From JAGXFP01 sp046484585 (GTDB taxonomy: Bacteria > Desulfobacterota > Desulfobulbia > Desulfobulbales > JAGXFP01): a stretch of DNA of 44,839 bases. Positions 7,066-16,063 of the stretch are shown here, piece by piece. The translations under genes were made by a program, and so were the position numbers. The notes beneath the pieces are model-generated. The model was not told the DNA's origin, searched no databases, and saw only the letters and a list, made by a program, of their open reading frames with translations. Numbering within the stretch: the stretch's first letter is position 1; each line of letters begins with the position of its first letter. The stretch spans positions 1-44,839 of the forward strand of contig JAWOIQ010000161.1 in the NCBI GenBank assembly GCA_046484585.1, in the 5' to 3' direction.

Positions 7066-10000
7066 TTATATCGGCAGGATGTGGACTTCCTTGCGGATCG
7101 GATAGGTTCCCTTCAGGAGAATACCCTTGCGGCCGTCGATACTGATCTCGTCACCGAATTTGATCTGCTGGCCGGCAATCTCGGCCCGTTCCTCGCTTTC
7201 GTAGACCTTGAGAGCGTTGCAACCCACCGCGCAGGTCTTCTCCAGCCGCAGGGTAACCACGGAGGCATGGGAGGTCTGGCCGCCGCGGGCGGTCAATAGG
7301 CCGTCGACCTGGGCGATATCCTTGATATCTTCGGGGACGGTATCCTGGCGGATCAGGATTAGCGAGGCGCCCGGATCTTCCTCGCGGAGTTTGCGGATAT
7401 TGTCCGCCGTAAATACCGCCCGGCCCGACATGGCGCTGCCGCTGACCCCGATGCAGTAGCCGAGGATTTGATCAGTTATATCCTGGTCGAAGACGTAGAA
7501 ACTCTCCTTCTTTTTGATGGTAATCATGTCCCGGGTCTGGAGCAGGTAAAAGTCCTCGGCCCGGGGGCCTTCAAAGGTGAATTCAATCTCCTGGGGGTTC
7601 CAGCCCTTTTCATAGACCAGTTCCCGGGATATCTCCAGCAGCGTGCGGTAAATCTCCGGAAATCTTTTTTCCATGGACATCCCGGCCTCCCGGCCGTCGA
7701 TCTCCGCCTGCTCCACCGAAACCGGATAGGTGGCGACCAGGCCGCTGACGATATCCTCGCCCTGGACCCCCACCCCGTAATCGCCCCACAGGGCGACCCG
7801 CCGCACCTTCCGGTAGGGATGGGCGGTAAAGACCACGCCGCTGCCCGACTCCCTGCCGTAATTGCCGAAGACCATGGCCTGGACGGTTACCGCGGTTCCC
7901 CAGTATTCGGAAACATCCATCAGGGAACGATAGTTCCGGGTTGTTTCGGTATCCCAGGACTGCATCACCATCTCCACGGCGCCGATCAGCTGCAGCCAGG
8001 GATCGTCCGGGATGTGGATATCGCTGTCGATGATTTTCCGGCGATAATCCAGGGCCAGCTCCCGCATCTGGCCCGGAGTAAACTGCATTTTGACCTTAAC
8101 GCCGTGTTTGGTTTTGGCCTTATTCATCAAGACCTGAAAGCTTTCCCGGCCCAGGCCGCAGGTCATCGCCCAGGACTGCAGGAAACGCCGGTAGTTATCC
8201 CAGGCCAGGTACTCCTTGCCGCTGGCCAGCGCGAACCCTTCAACGATTTCCTCGTTAAGGCCGATATTGTGGATGGTCGCCATCATCCCCGGCATCGAGA
8301 CGGCCCCGCCGCTTCTTACCGAAAGCAGGAGAGGATGGTCCGGATCGCCGTAGCGTTTGCCGGTAAGTTTCTCAGTCTCGCTGAGCGCCTCGCGAACCCG
8401 GGCCATGAAATCGTCCCTGGCCTTGTCGAATTTGCTGATCACCGGCCAGCACCGGAATATTTCGGTGGTTATGATAAATCCGGGCGGTACCGGGAGATTG
8501 TCGGCAACCAGCTGGGTGAGATTGTAACCCTTATTGCCCAGCAGGATCATGTTTTTGCTGAAAGTGCTCCGATGATTCAAGGAACTGATCACCTTGTCCT
8601 GATTGTAGGTCAGGAGGAGATCCAGGGTCTTTTCATCGAGAACCTCCTTCTGTTTCTCCAGGGTCTGGTAGACTCTGGAAACGAAGTTATCCAGGTGCTG
8701 GAGGCCGAAGGTATCGGCGATCAGGTCGCGCAGGAATGATTCCGACAAACGGTGGACGCTGCCGGTGGGATCCCGGTCGTCCCAGAGGGGGCGGTACCTG
8801 GCCAGCAGGTTGTCCTCGCCGGTACAGATCTGGGGGACGATTATCGACAGATTGTTCTCGTGGACGTTGGTGTAGTAGGCATAGATGACATCCTTGATCC
8901 CCTCGGACAATCCCCGCAGGATATCGATGTACTGTGTATAGGAAAACCTCTTGATCCCGATCGAGCTCGACAGCAGGGAAAGCTGGGTTTCAAGGCGGCG
9001 GCTGGTAATGCCGTCGACCCGCAAGGCCCGGAGATAGATGCGGATGCACTTGATAATCCGTAAAAAAGTGGCCCTGGTGATAAAGGAAAGGTTGACGGTC
9101 TGGGGCAGTTTCTCCAGATAGATGTTGGCCAGATTCTCCAGACGGAAGGTGAGACCCAGGGCGTCGAACTTGCGTTCCCGATAGCGCCCGTACACGGAAG
9201 GAATGTCCACGGCGACATGGCGCTTATGGTAAATATCCTCCCGGGCCTCAAAGTGCTCCTCGCTCAGAATAATCTCCTTGAGACCCTCCAGCCGGTCCAG
9301 GAGAATATCGAGACAACTGAAAACATCGCCCTCCTCCAGAACGGCGAGCAGTTCCTTCATCTCCGGAAAGCCGCTGTTGACCGACTGCTCCAGATGGAGG
9401 CGCAGCTCCTGGAAACCCAGCTTGTATTTCTGGTTGACCAGCCTGAACATCTTGGCCAGCAGCGAGAAGCGGCGGATCTCGCTTTCGGCGAGATCGGCCT
9501 GGCGGTTCAGGAAACCGGCGAGGCGGCGGTCATCCCAGTCGAGAAGTCCCTCGATGTTGCCGCCCAGGCTTTTCATGACCCGTTCCATGAGGATATGGAG
9601 ATCGTCGACATACGGCCCGGAAGTCTTGATCTGGGAAAGAACCTCCTCGGGCAGGTAATGGGTCAGCACCCTCTTGTCCAGGGTATGCCAGAAGTCAAAG
9701 ATGGCGGTGATGAAATCAACGATCAGATTGCTGCTCTCGACATGGCTCTGCTTGCGGAGAAAATGGATGAGCAGATCGCGGCGCAGGTGGATCTCGTCGA
9801 TCTCGGTGGAGACGTCCCGGAGCAGCCCCTCGGCCCCGATCTCGTTAAAGAAGACCGGCATCAGCTTGGCGAACTGCTTGACCAGGTTATAAACCGGGGC
9901 AATGGGATGGTTCAAGAGCCGGCTGATATCGCGCTGGAAGAGGTCGGTGTCCTTGACGCAGGTCCCGGACAGCTTCAGATTGATGATCAGGGCCGAAAGC

Positions 10001-11307
10001 AGGGTCGAACACCACTTGGGCTCCTGCATGATCAGGCTCAGCCAGACCCGGATGTTTTCCAAGTGGGAAGGATTGTAGATCGGCTGCCACTCCTCGTCGA
10101 CCCCGCTGACCTTGGCGTACTGAAAGCCGAAACGGACCAGTTCCCAGAGAAAGGTCTCGACCAGCCGGCTGCTTTCCCGCCTGAAAACCTCGGCCCCCAG
10201 AACCTGGATACACTGGAGGGAGGTGTGAGGATAGCGGCGGACATTGGCCTTCAGGAACTTGAAGGCAGTCAACAGGAAGGACTCGATCTCCTCGAAGGTC
10301 TGCAGGCGGATCAGCTGGATCAGGCTGCGATTGATCTCCCGCAGGGTTTCCTCGTGGATCAGGTAAAGGCCGGCGGTATCCATGATCCGGAAGAGAAAAA
10401 GGAGCTTACGGTTTTCGGCAAAACGATCCGCCGGCTCCGGCGCAAGGGGTTTATTCTCTTCAACCAGCTTTTCGGGGATCTGCTTGTAGAAACGGACGAT
10501 ATCCATGTGGGCCGGAAATTCCAGCAGCTTTTCCAGGGCCTTGCGGGGCTCGGCATCCAGCTTCAGCCGGTTGACCGAATCCAGGTGGCTTTTCATCTGC
10601 CGGTGGGAGATCGCGTTAAACAGAGGCCCCGCCTGCCAGCCGCTGCATAGGTTGCCGCATTCGGCGACAAACCAGGGCTGGGGATCTTCCTCGGCGAGCC
10701 AGTAATTGTAGTTCAGCTGGAGAATCTTCTTTAGCAGGGCGGCAAGGGGGCTGAAGTCGTAGCTGCTCTCTTCATCGACCAGATCAAGCATCGTGATGGC
10801 GATGTTCTTGATAGGATGGTGGCCCTGGACCGTAAACAGCATGACATTGTCTTCGAGCCGCCTGAGATTGTTAAAACATGATGCCAGGGCCTTTTCGTAT
10901 ACCGGGACCTCGGCCGGGTCAAGGGTGGCGATGACTTTCTCAACATAAGCCAGGAGAGACTCCATGGTCATGGCCAGCTGCGCTTCGTGCTTCCTGGTCT
11001 CGGCAATCGCCTTCAGGAAAAGGTCGCAGAACCTTTCCATGGCCTCCGGTCCTTTCTCATGGCGGCGGTAATGATTATGATTTTTTAAAACGAAGGCCCG
11101 CAGTTTGGGGATAATCAAGGTCCAGTTGCGGAAGGGATGACTGATCTCGTAGAGCAGCTCATGGAGGCTGCGGGCAATACCCTTGTACGGCTTAACGATA
11201 TCCTGCAACACGGTCAGGGCCGGATCGATCTCGACCTCGCTTACCGCGGTCTCCATCAGGTTGGCTTTCAGGGCATCCGATTCTATGGCGGGTTTGGTTT
11301 CGGTCAT
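7066..11307 (-). CDS. Giant PEP/pyruvate-dikinase-like protein (ATP-grasp plus phosphohistidine domain)
   Basis: 1413 residues. The C-terminal third is dikinase-like: an ATP-grasp nucleotide domain starts about residue 925 (LGNKGYNLTQLVADNLPVPP) and the mobile phosphohistidine domain ends the protein, with catalytic His about 1347 in TARGGQTSHASVV. The C-terminal PEP/pyruvate TIM barrel of true PPDK or PEP synthase is absent. The first ~900 residues are helical and unassigned; they contain no domain I recognise. Enzymes with ATP-grasp plus phosphohistidine but another acceptor domain include glucan water dikinases and rifampicin phosphotransferase, so the phosphate acceptor here may be something else, possibly glucan since gap and a glycogen-synthase homologue follow upstream on the same strand. 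That is inference. An intrinsic terminator follows the stop. Start ATG 11305-11307 has only a weak AGG upstream. Confidence 0.8.
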   Translation of the reverse strand: MTETKPAIESDALKANLMETAVSEVEIDPALTVLQDIVKPYKGIARSLHELLYEISHPFRNWTLIIPKLRAFVLKNHNHYRRHEKGPEAMERFCDLFLKAIAETRKHEAQLAMTMESLLAYVEKVIATLDPAEVPVYEKALASCFNNLRRLEDNVMLFTVQGHHPIKNIAITMLDLVDEESSYDFSPLAALLKKILQLNYNYWLAEEDPQPWFVAECGNLCSGWQAGPLFNAISHRQMKSHLDSVNRLKLDAEPRKALEKLLEFPAHMDIVRFYKQIPEKLVEENKPLAPEPADRFAENRKLLFLFRIMDTAGLYLIHEETLREINRSLIQLIRLQTFEEIESFLLTAFKFLKANVRRYPHTSLQCIQVLGAEVFRRESSRLVETFLWELVRFGFQYAKVSGVDEEWQPIYNPSHLENIRVWLSLIMQEPKWCSTLLSALIINLKLSGTCVKDTDLFQRDISRLLNHPIAPVYNLVKQFAKLMPVFFNEIGAEGLLRDVSTEIDEIHLRRDLLIHFLRKQSHVESSNLIVDFITAIFDFWHTLDKRVLTHYLPEEVLSQIKTSGPYVDDLHILMERVMKSLGGNIEGLLDWDDRRLAGFLNRQADLAESEIRRFSLLAKMFRLVNQKYKLGFQELRLHLEQSVNSGFPEMKELLAVLEEGDVFSCLDILLDRLEGLKEIILSEEHFEAREDIYHKRHVAVDIPSVYGRYRERKFDALGLTFRLENLANIYLEKLPQTVNLSFITRATFLRIIKCIRIYLRALRVDGITSRRLETQLSLLSSSIGIKRFSYTQYIDILRGLSEGIKDVIYAYYTNVHENNLSIIVPQICTGEDNLLARYRPLWDDRDPTGSVHRLSESFLRDLIADTFGLQHLDNFVSRVYQTLEKQKEVLDEKTLDLLLTYNQDKVISSLNHRSTFSKNMILLGNKGYNLTQLVADNLPVPPGFIITTEIFRCWPVISKFDKARDDFMARVREALSETEKLTGKRYGDPDHPLLLSVRSGGAVSMPGMMATIHNIGLNEEIVEGFALASGKEYLAWDNYRRFLQSWAMTCGLGRESFQVLMNKAKTKHGVKVKMQFTPGQMRELALDYRRKIIDSDIHIPDDPWLQLIGAVEMVMQSWDTETTRNYRSLMDVSEYWGTAVTVQAMVFGNYGRESGSGVVFTAHPYRKVRRVALWGDYGVGVQGEDIVSGLVATYPVSVEQAEIDGREAGMSMEKRFPEIYRTLLEISRELVYEKGWNPQEIEFTFEGPRAEDFYLLQTRDMITIKKKESFYVFDQDITDQILGYCIGVSGSAMSGRAVFTADNIRKLREEDPGASLILIRQDTVPEDIKDIAQVDGLLTARGGQTSHASVVTLRLEKTCAVGCNALKVYESEERAEIAGQQIKFGDEISIDGRKGILLKGTYPIRKEVHILPI

Positions 11308-11344
11308 GGTGCCTGATTAGATGCTTTTCCATTACGCCCTTCGC

Positions 11345-11439
11345 CAGGCGCGGTGCGAACAGAACAACTTGTTGATTTAACGTTCGTACCGAGCTTGCCG
11401 CGCTTCATTAATCTTCGGGGAGTTTTCGTGAACCATCAA
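11345..11439. repeat. Family A element fragment with GAAGCGC module
   Basis: Inverted copy of the module seen at 133-175 and 5862-5900 (TTAACGTTCGTACCGAGCTT then GCCGCGCTTCATTAATC), closing with TTTTCGTGAACCATCAA at 11423-11439. It abuts the next element end to end. Confidence 0.6.
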
Positions 11440-11441
11440 AG

Positions 11442-11602
11442 AAGATGGTGTCGCAAAAAGTCGCCGGCAAGCTCTGGTTTAGATTGCCACGACCGAACAG
11501 TTCCCGCAAGGCGAAATAGCGGCAGTTTTGCTTTTCGCCGGGAATTGCAGCGGCTCCGGCCCTCTTAACGGACGCCGCTTACAGGACTTTTCGCGAATCC
11601 AT
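11442..11602. repeat. Family A element running into the gap 3' end
   Basis: Left end AAGATGGTGTCGCAAAAAGT; right end GGACTTTTCGCGAATCCAT at 11582-11600. The interior is unlike other copies. The right end encodes the last residues and stop of gap on the - strand. Confidence 0.7.
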
Positions 11603-12583
11603 ATGGAGAATGAGATCAAGTAGCCGGTTGGAGTAGCCCCACTCATTATCATACCAGCTGAGGATCTTGACCGAAGAGCCGATAACCTTGGTTGACATGG
11701 CATCGACCACCGAAGAATGGGAATTCCCCTGATAATCGATGGAGACCAGGGGCTCGTCCGAAAAGCCCAGATAACGATTACTCTCCTCCAGCAGGGCCTG
11801 GTTGACCTCGCTGACCGTAGTCTCCCGCTCCAGCTCCATAACCACATCGACCACCGAGACGTTGGGAATCGGCACCCTGACCGCCAGACCGTCGAATTTG
11901 CCCTTGAGCTCGGGGAGGACCAGGGCAACGGCCGCCGCCGCCCCGGTCTTGGTGGGAATCATCGACATTGCCGCCGCCCGGGCCCGACGCAGGTCGGAGT
12001 GAGGAAAATCAAGAATCGACTGGTCGTTGGTATAGGCATGAACCGTGGTCATCAGGCCGCTTTTGATCCCGAACCGATCGAGAATGACCTTGGCCACCGG
12101 GGCCAGACAGTTGGTGGTGCAGGAAGCGTTCGACAGCACATTATGCTGGGTGGGATCGTATTCATCTTCATTAACCCCCATGACGATGGTCTTGACCTCG
12201 CCTTTGGCCGGAGCCGAAATCACCACTTTCCGGGCACCGCCGTCCAGGTGGGCGCCGGCCAGATCGGAATGGGTGAAAAGGCCGGTCGATTCTATCACAT
12301 AATCAACCCCGAAATCCCCCCAGGGGATATCGGCCGGTTGCCGGTGGTTGAAGATTTTCACCAACCGGCCATCGACCCTTAGCCCGTCATCCTCGGCTTT
12401 GACCTCGGGCCCGAAAATTCCCATGATCGAGTCGTATTTCAACAAATGGGCCAAGGTGGCCTTGTCGGTAAGATCGTTAATCGCGATAATCTCCACGTCG
12501 GAAAAAACCTCGTCCGCCAGACAAGCCCGGAAAATAGACCTGCCGATCCTGCCGAAACCGTTAATTCCTACCCGAATTGTCAT
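11579..12583 (-). CDS. gap: Glyceraldehyde-3-phosphate dehydrogenase, type I
   Basis: Interconverts glyceraldehyde-3-phosphate and 1,3-bisphosphoglycerate with NAD in glycolysis/gluconeogenesis. 334 residues: Rossmann GINGFGRIGR at 6-15, INDL with Asp37 indicating NAD preference, catalytic Cys155 in SNASCTTNC, and the late motif WYDNEWGYSNR. ATG 12583 follows a perfect GGAGAGGAG; an upstream in-frame TTG would only add five residues over that Shine-Dalgarno. The normal C-terminus appears to finish around LLDLILH; the final Met-Asp-Ser-Arg-Lys-Val-Leu and the TAA are read from the end of a family A repeat, so the native stop has been replaced. It sits between the dikinase-like gene and glgA-type genes, a carbohydrate-metabolism context. 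Confidence 0.97.
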   Translation of the reverse strand: MTIRVGINGFGRIGRSIFRACLADEVFSDVEIIAINDLTDKATLAHLLKYDSIMGIFGPEVKAEDDGLRVDGRLVKIFNHRQPADIPWGDFGVDYVIESTGLFTHSDLAGAHLDGGARKVVISAPAKGEVKTIVMGVNEDEYDPTQHNVLSNASCTTNCLAPVAKVILDRFGIKSGLMTTVHAYTNDQSILDFPHSDLRRARAAAMSMIPTKTGAAAAVALVLPELKGKFDGLAVRVPIPNVSVVDVVMELERETTVSEVNQALLEESNRYLGFSDEPLVSIDYQGNSHSSVVDAMSTKVIGSSVKILSWYDNEWGYSNRLLDLILHMDSRKVL

Positions 12584-12636
12584 TATCTCCTCTCCCAAAA
12601 AAATATCAGATTTGGTCCTGATCCCGGTTACTTTTC

Positions 12637-12726
12637 CCTAAATCCGTGACGGCTTCGTGGTGAATTTCACTTACCAGTTTGTAATTACATTAGATAATCG
12701 TTTTTCCCTGCGTTCACGGATTCAGG
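12637..12726. repeat. Family B element B1, 90 bp, 5-bp target duplication
   Basis: Ends CCTAAATCCGTGACGG and GTTCACGGATTCAGG. Flanked on both sides by TTTTC (12632-12636 and 12727-12731), a 5-bp target duplication. It is an internally deleted copy of the ~218-bp form. Its right end supplies the stop codon of the small - strand gene. Confidence 0.9.
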
Positions 12727-12911
12727 TTTTCCTCTTCGTTCGGTTCCTTGCATTTCGCACAGAATATCACGGCAGCAATTATTATCACTACGCCCAGCCA
12801 ACTGAACAGGCTCCATTTACCCAAACCGTAGCCATGCCACAAGCCGATAGCCGCTATTGCCGCGATCGCGGACAGCACAGCGTACAAACAACAATTATCC
12901 TTGCTCTTCAT
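12714..12911 (-). CDS. Small two-helix membrane protein, unknown
   Basis: 65 residues. Two hydrophobic segments: about 8-24 (LYAVLSAIAAIAAIGLW) and about 33-51 (LFSWLGVVIIIAAVIFCAKC), joined by a short Gly-rich loop, then an acidic tail. The pattern fits a small integral membrane protein; I recognise no family. Start ATG 12909-12911 has a weak GGTGA upstream. The last residues Leu-Asn-Pro and the TGA are encoded by repeat element B1, so the original C-terminus was probably different or longer. It lies alone between gap and the glycogen-synthase homologue. Being short and repeat-capped it could be a fragment, but the hydrophobic composition supports a real gene. Confidence 0.6.
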   Translation of the reverse strand: MKSKDNCCLYAVLSAIAAIAAIGLWHGYGLGKWSLFSWLGVVIIIAAVIFCAKCKEPNEEENLNP

Positions 12912-13047
12912 TATCAGGTCACCATGATTGTGCGGAGCCGGCTTGGCAAATTCAACAAGAGGCCCTCAGCAAAAAGGCTACCATGAAAAGCAGGGCGGGG
13001 AGCAAGCGATTTTTTATATGGAAATGGCTGAGAAACGGCTCGATTTC

Positions 13048-14658
13048 TCATTTATCCGGAGGGGGTCCGACCTGAAAATGACGGGCTATTTCCAAGGCCC
13101 TTAAATAGAGTTTGAGATAACGCTCAACCACAATGTCCCAAGTGTAACGGGCGTGGAGATGCCGAACCGCGGCCTGGCGCATAACCGCGATCTGTTCCGG
13201 GGATCGGCGGTACAACTCGAAAGCCCGGAGGATCGCAGCCATCAAGGACGCTGAGGAATGAGCCTGGTAGGCGAAACCGGTTTTCCCGTCAATCACCTTA
13301 ACCAGGCCGCCGATATGGTGGACTATCGGCAGGTTACCGAACAGCTGCGCGATAAAATCGGTCAGCCCGCAGGGTTCATACCGGGAGGGCAGCAGGAAAA
13401 AATCACCGGCGGCAAAGATCCGGGTAGCCAGATCCTGATCATAACCGCACAGGAAACAGACCCTGCCCCGATATCGCTTATCCTCGGCAAGTTCCAACAG
13501 CTTGTTTTCGATTTCGGGGGCTCCGCTGCCCTGGATCAGTACCTGAAATTTCCGGTCAATGGGCAACAGGGCCTCAAGGGCGCTGATCATTTTATCGACC
13601 CCCTTCTGGGGAGTCAGGCGGCCGACAAAGGTAAGCAGGGGCAGGCTGGGTCTGGAATAGAGAAAACCGGTCTGCTTGACCGTTTCCATGGCACCGGCGC
13701 CAAGTTCCTTGACCAGAGCCGCCCGGCAACGGCTTTTCCCGGTGAAACTTTTTTTCAGGGGCGAAAAAGCCGCGGCCAGGCCGAGCTTTTCAGGCGCCGA
13801 CGGATCGTAATCGTCCGGGTTGATGCCGTTGGTCACTCCCTCTAAAACCACGCCGCGGCCCAAGAGCTTATGGCCCAGCCAGCCGGTCTGGGCATCGTCA
13901 TCGGTTTCCCGCAGCTCCCGGGCATAATTTTCACTGACGGTATTCATCAGGCTGTAAGAAGAAGCGGCCAACAGAGGGTCGAACTTGCCGTCGAGCTGAT
14001 TGTCGAGAATTATCCGGGAAGGCAGTCCGGTAATCGTTTCGGCAAAGGCCAGATCGCCGATCTCCTGATGATAGCCGCGCCCGGCGTTATGGATGGTGAC
14101 CACACAGCCGGTTTTTTCAAAGTAATGGCGATAGCCCCCGATTTCCCTGATCATGGCCGGCAGGATCGCGGTATGACCATCCTGGCAGTGAATGATCTCC
14201 GGCTTATCACCCATCCGGATGATCATGGCAATGGCCGCCTTCTGGAGAAGGACGTTCATGGCAAAATAATCGAAATGGGGCATCCCGCTCTGGTTATGGG
14301 GTTCATCGCCGCGGTCCTCGTCGGTATAGGCATAGACTCCCAGTTTTTCCCGGTAGCGGTCGGCGTCGGCCAGGTAAACATTGACCCCGTTAAGCTCGGT
14401 TGACCAGGTGGCCACCGATTCCCGCCGAAAGCGCCCCACATAAGACATGTCCACCTCGAAGGCGCTGGCGGTTTCTTTGAAGGAAAAGCGGCTGGGCTCG
14501 ATAAAACCGTAGAAGGGGAGCAGGACGCTGACCCGGAAGCCCCGGCGAACCAAGGCCTCGGCCAGCTGCCGGGAAAAATCCTTAATCCCCCCGGCTCCGG
14601 CCAAACCGTCGTACTCCCTGGTCAGCATGAAGATATGTTGGATCCGTTGCTTCGCCAT
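13048..14658 (-). CDS. glgA: Glycogen/starch synthase homologue (GT5)
   Basis: 536-residue GT-B glycosyltransferase expected to extend alpha-1,4-glucan from ADP- or UDP-glucose. The C-terminal Rossmann half is well preserved: TFVGRLTPQKGVD, then LPSRYEPCGLTDFIAQLFG with the conserved Glu-x-Cys-Gly, and TGFAY. In the N-terminal half the usual K-x-G-G sugar-nucleotide loop of GlgA is replaced by GAGGIKDF, with Gly21 where E. coli has Lys15, so donor binding may differ. Length is slightly above the ~480 typical of GlgA. Shine-Dalgarno AAGGACC precedes the ATG. aroC starts 21 bases upstream on the same strand, so it may be co-transcribed with aroC. The symbol is by family; donor and acceptor are unproven. 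Confidence 0.85.
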   Translation of the reverse strand: MAKQRIQHIFMLTREYDGLAGAGGIKDFSRQLAEALVRRGFRVSVLLPFYGFIEPSRFSFKETASAFEVDMSYVGRFRRESVATWSTELNGVNVYLADADRYREKLGVYAYTDEDRGDEPHNQSGMPHFDYFAMNVLLQKAAIAMIIRMGDKPEIIHCQDGHTAILPAMIREIGGYRHYFEKTGCVVTIHNAGRGYHQEIGDLAFAETITGLPSRIILDNQLDGKFDPLLAASSYSLMNTVSENYARELRETDDDAQTGWLGHKLLGRGVVLEGVTNGINPDDYDPSAPEKLGLAAAFSPLKKSFTGKSRCRAALVKELGAGAMETVKQTGFLYSRPSLPLLTFVGRLTPQKGVDKMISALEALLPIDRKFQVLIQGSGAPEIENKLLELAEDKRYRGRVCFLCGYDQDLATRIFAAGDFFLLPSRYEPCGLTDFIAQLFGNLPIVHHIGGLVKVIDGKTGFAYQAHSSASLMAAILRAFELYRRSPEQIAVMRQAAVRHLHARYTWDIVVERYLKLYLRALEIARHFQVGPPPDK

Positions 14659-14679
14659 AGTCTTGGTCCTTAAAGTGAA

Positions 14680-15738
14680 CTACCAGCGAATAGCTCTCTG
14701 CCTTAAGAGATGATCGGCCAGGGTTAAAATAACCATCGCCTCGCAGACCGGGATAATCCGCGGGATCGCCGAGATATCGTGGCGTCCGCCGATTTTGATC
14801 TTGACCGGCTTGCCGTCAAGGTCGATGGTCGCCTGCTCCTTGCCGATCGAGGGGATCGGTTTGACCGCCACCCGGGCGACGATATCCTGGCCGCTGGAAA
14901 TTCCGGCCAGGATGCCGCCGGCGTTATTGGTCGTGAAGCCGGCCGGGGTGATGGAATCGTTATTTACCGAGCCGGGCATGGCCGCCGCCGCGAAACCGGC
15001 CCCGATCTCGACCCCCTTGACCGCCCCGATCGACATCAGGGCCCGGGCCAGTTCCCCGTCGAGCTTGTCAAAGACCGGCTCGCCGAGCCCGGCCGGACAG
15101 CCGGTGGCCAGAATCTCGATGATACCGCCCAGGGTATCGCCTTCTTTCCTGACCTGCTCGATCCGCTCTTCCATCCGAAGGGCAGCCTCGGGATCCGGGC
15201 AGCGCAAGGGATTACGGTCGATCACCGCCAGGTCGCGCCGTTCGGCGGCGATGCCGCCCAGGGCCACGGTATAGGCGGTGACCTCGATACCTGCCTGCCT
15301 CAGCATTTTTCGGGCCACCGCTCCCGCCGCCACCCGGGCCGCGGTCTCCCGGGCCGAGGCCCGGCCGCCGCCGCGATGGTCGCGAATGCCGTACTTTTTC
15401 AGATAGGAAATATCGCCGTGACCCGGCCGGAAGATGTTCTGCAGATGCTCGTATGACTTGCTGTGGGCATCCTTATTGAAGATCGCCAGGGAGATGGGGG
15501 TGCCGGTGGTCCTGCCCTCGAAGACTCCGGAGAGGATCTCGACCCGGTCCGGTTCCTGGCGGGGACTGGCGGCCGGACCGCCGGCCCCGGGCCGGCGTCG
15601 GTCCAGATCATCCTGAATATCGACAAGGGCCAGGTTCAGACCGGGGGGACAGCCGTCAATGGTCGCCCCGACCGCCGTCCCGTGGGATTCTCCCCAGGTT
15701 GTCACCCGGAATATGTTGCCAAAGGTGCTGCCTGCCAT
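14680..15738 (-). CDS. aroC: Chorismate synthase
   Basis: FMN-dependent trans-elimination of phosphate from EPSP to give chorismate, last step of the shikimate pathway. 352 residues, normal length. The N-terminus STFGNIFRVTTWGESHG contains the conserved catalytic His19; RDHRGGGRASARETAARVAA is the family signature; later NNAGGILAGISSGQ and GRHDISAIPRIIPVCEAM are also standard. Shine-Dalgarno AAGGTG lies before the ATG. Shikimate kinase follows upstream on the same strand, separated by a 325-base gap that now contains element D1, so the two pathway genes may have been one operon before the insertion. Confidence 0.97.
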   Translation of the reverse strand: MAGSTFGNIFRVTTWGESHGTAVGATIDGCPPGLNLALVDIQDDLDRRRPGAGGPAASPRQEPDRVEILSGVFEGRTTGTPISLAIFNKDAHSKSYEHLQNIFRPGHGDISYLKKYGIRDHRGGGRASARETAARVAAGAVARKMLRQAGIEVTAYTVALGGIAAERRDLAVIDRNPLRCPDPEAALRMEERIEQVRKEGDTLGGIIEILATGCPAGLGEPVFDKLDGELARALMSIGAVKGVEIGAGFAAAAMPGSVNNDSITPAGFTTNNAGGILAGISSGQDIVARVAVKPIPSIGKEQATIDLDGKPVKIKIGGRHDISAIPRIIPVCEAMVILTLADHLLRQRAIRW

Positions 15739-15871
15739 TTTTTCACCTTATCATCAATTAGTCTGTCAATAAATAAATCTTATTACCGGTTGGCGGATCA
15801 AACTGGATTAAGTAACAAATTCAAACAAACTTCGACCCACTCCGCCCGGCCATCGATAAATCAAGAGGCTA

Positions 15872-16032
15872 GTGTCACGTCAACTCTGAACCGTCCCATC
15901 TTTCACGCCCCTTTTCGTGCCTGCTGCGTTACGGATTGAGTAACATAGCGCCGCTATGCGCCTCAATCCGTGCCTTGTCGGCACAAAAAACGACGAAGAA
16001 AATATTGCGACATTTCATCCTTGGCGCGACAC
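15872..16032. repeat. Family D element D1
   Basis: About 161 bp with ends GTGTCACGTCAA and GACAC in inverted order, bordered by CTA on the left and TAG on the right. The interior has TGCTGCGTTACGGATTGAGT, a small dyad ACATAGCGCCGCTATG, then TCAATCCGTGCCTTGTCGGC. An inverted relative is at 43172-43330. It separates aroC from aroK. Confidence 0.85.
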
Positions 16033-16063
16033 TAGGGCGCCGGCGGTTCGCGCTCCATATGCA

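Noticed and set aside
7468..10650. Long open frames (423 and 477 codons) opposite the dikinase-like gene
   Set aside because: Antisense shadows of a real gene with dikinase motifs; composition atypical.
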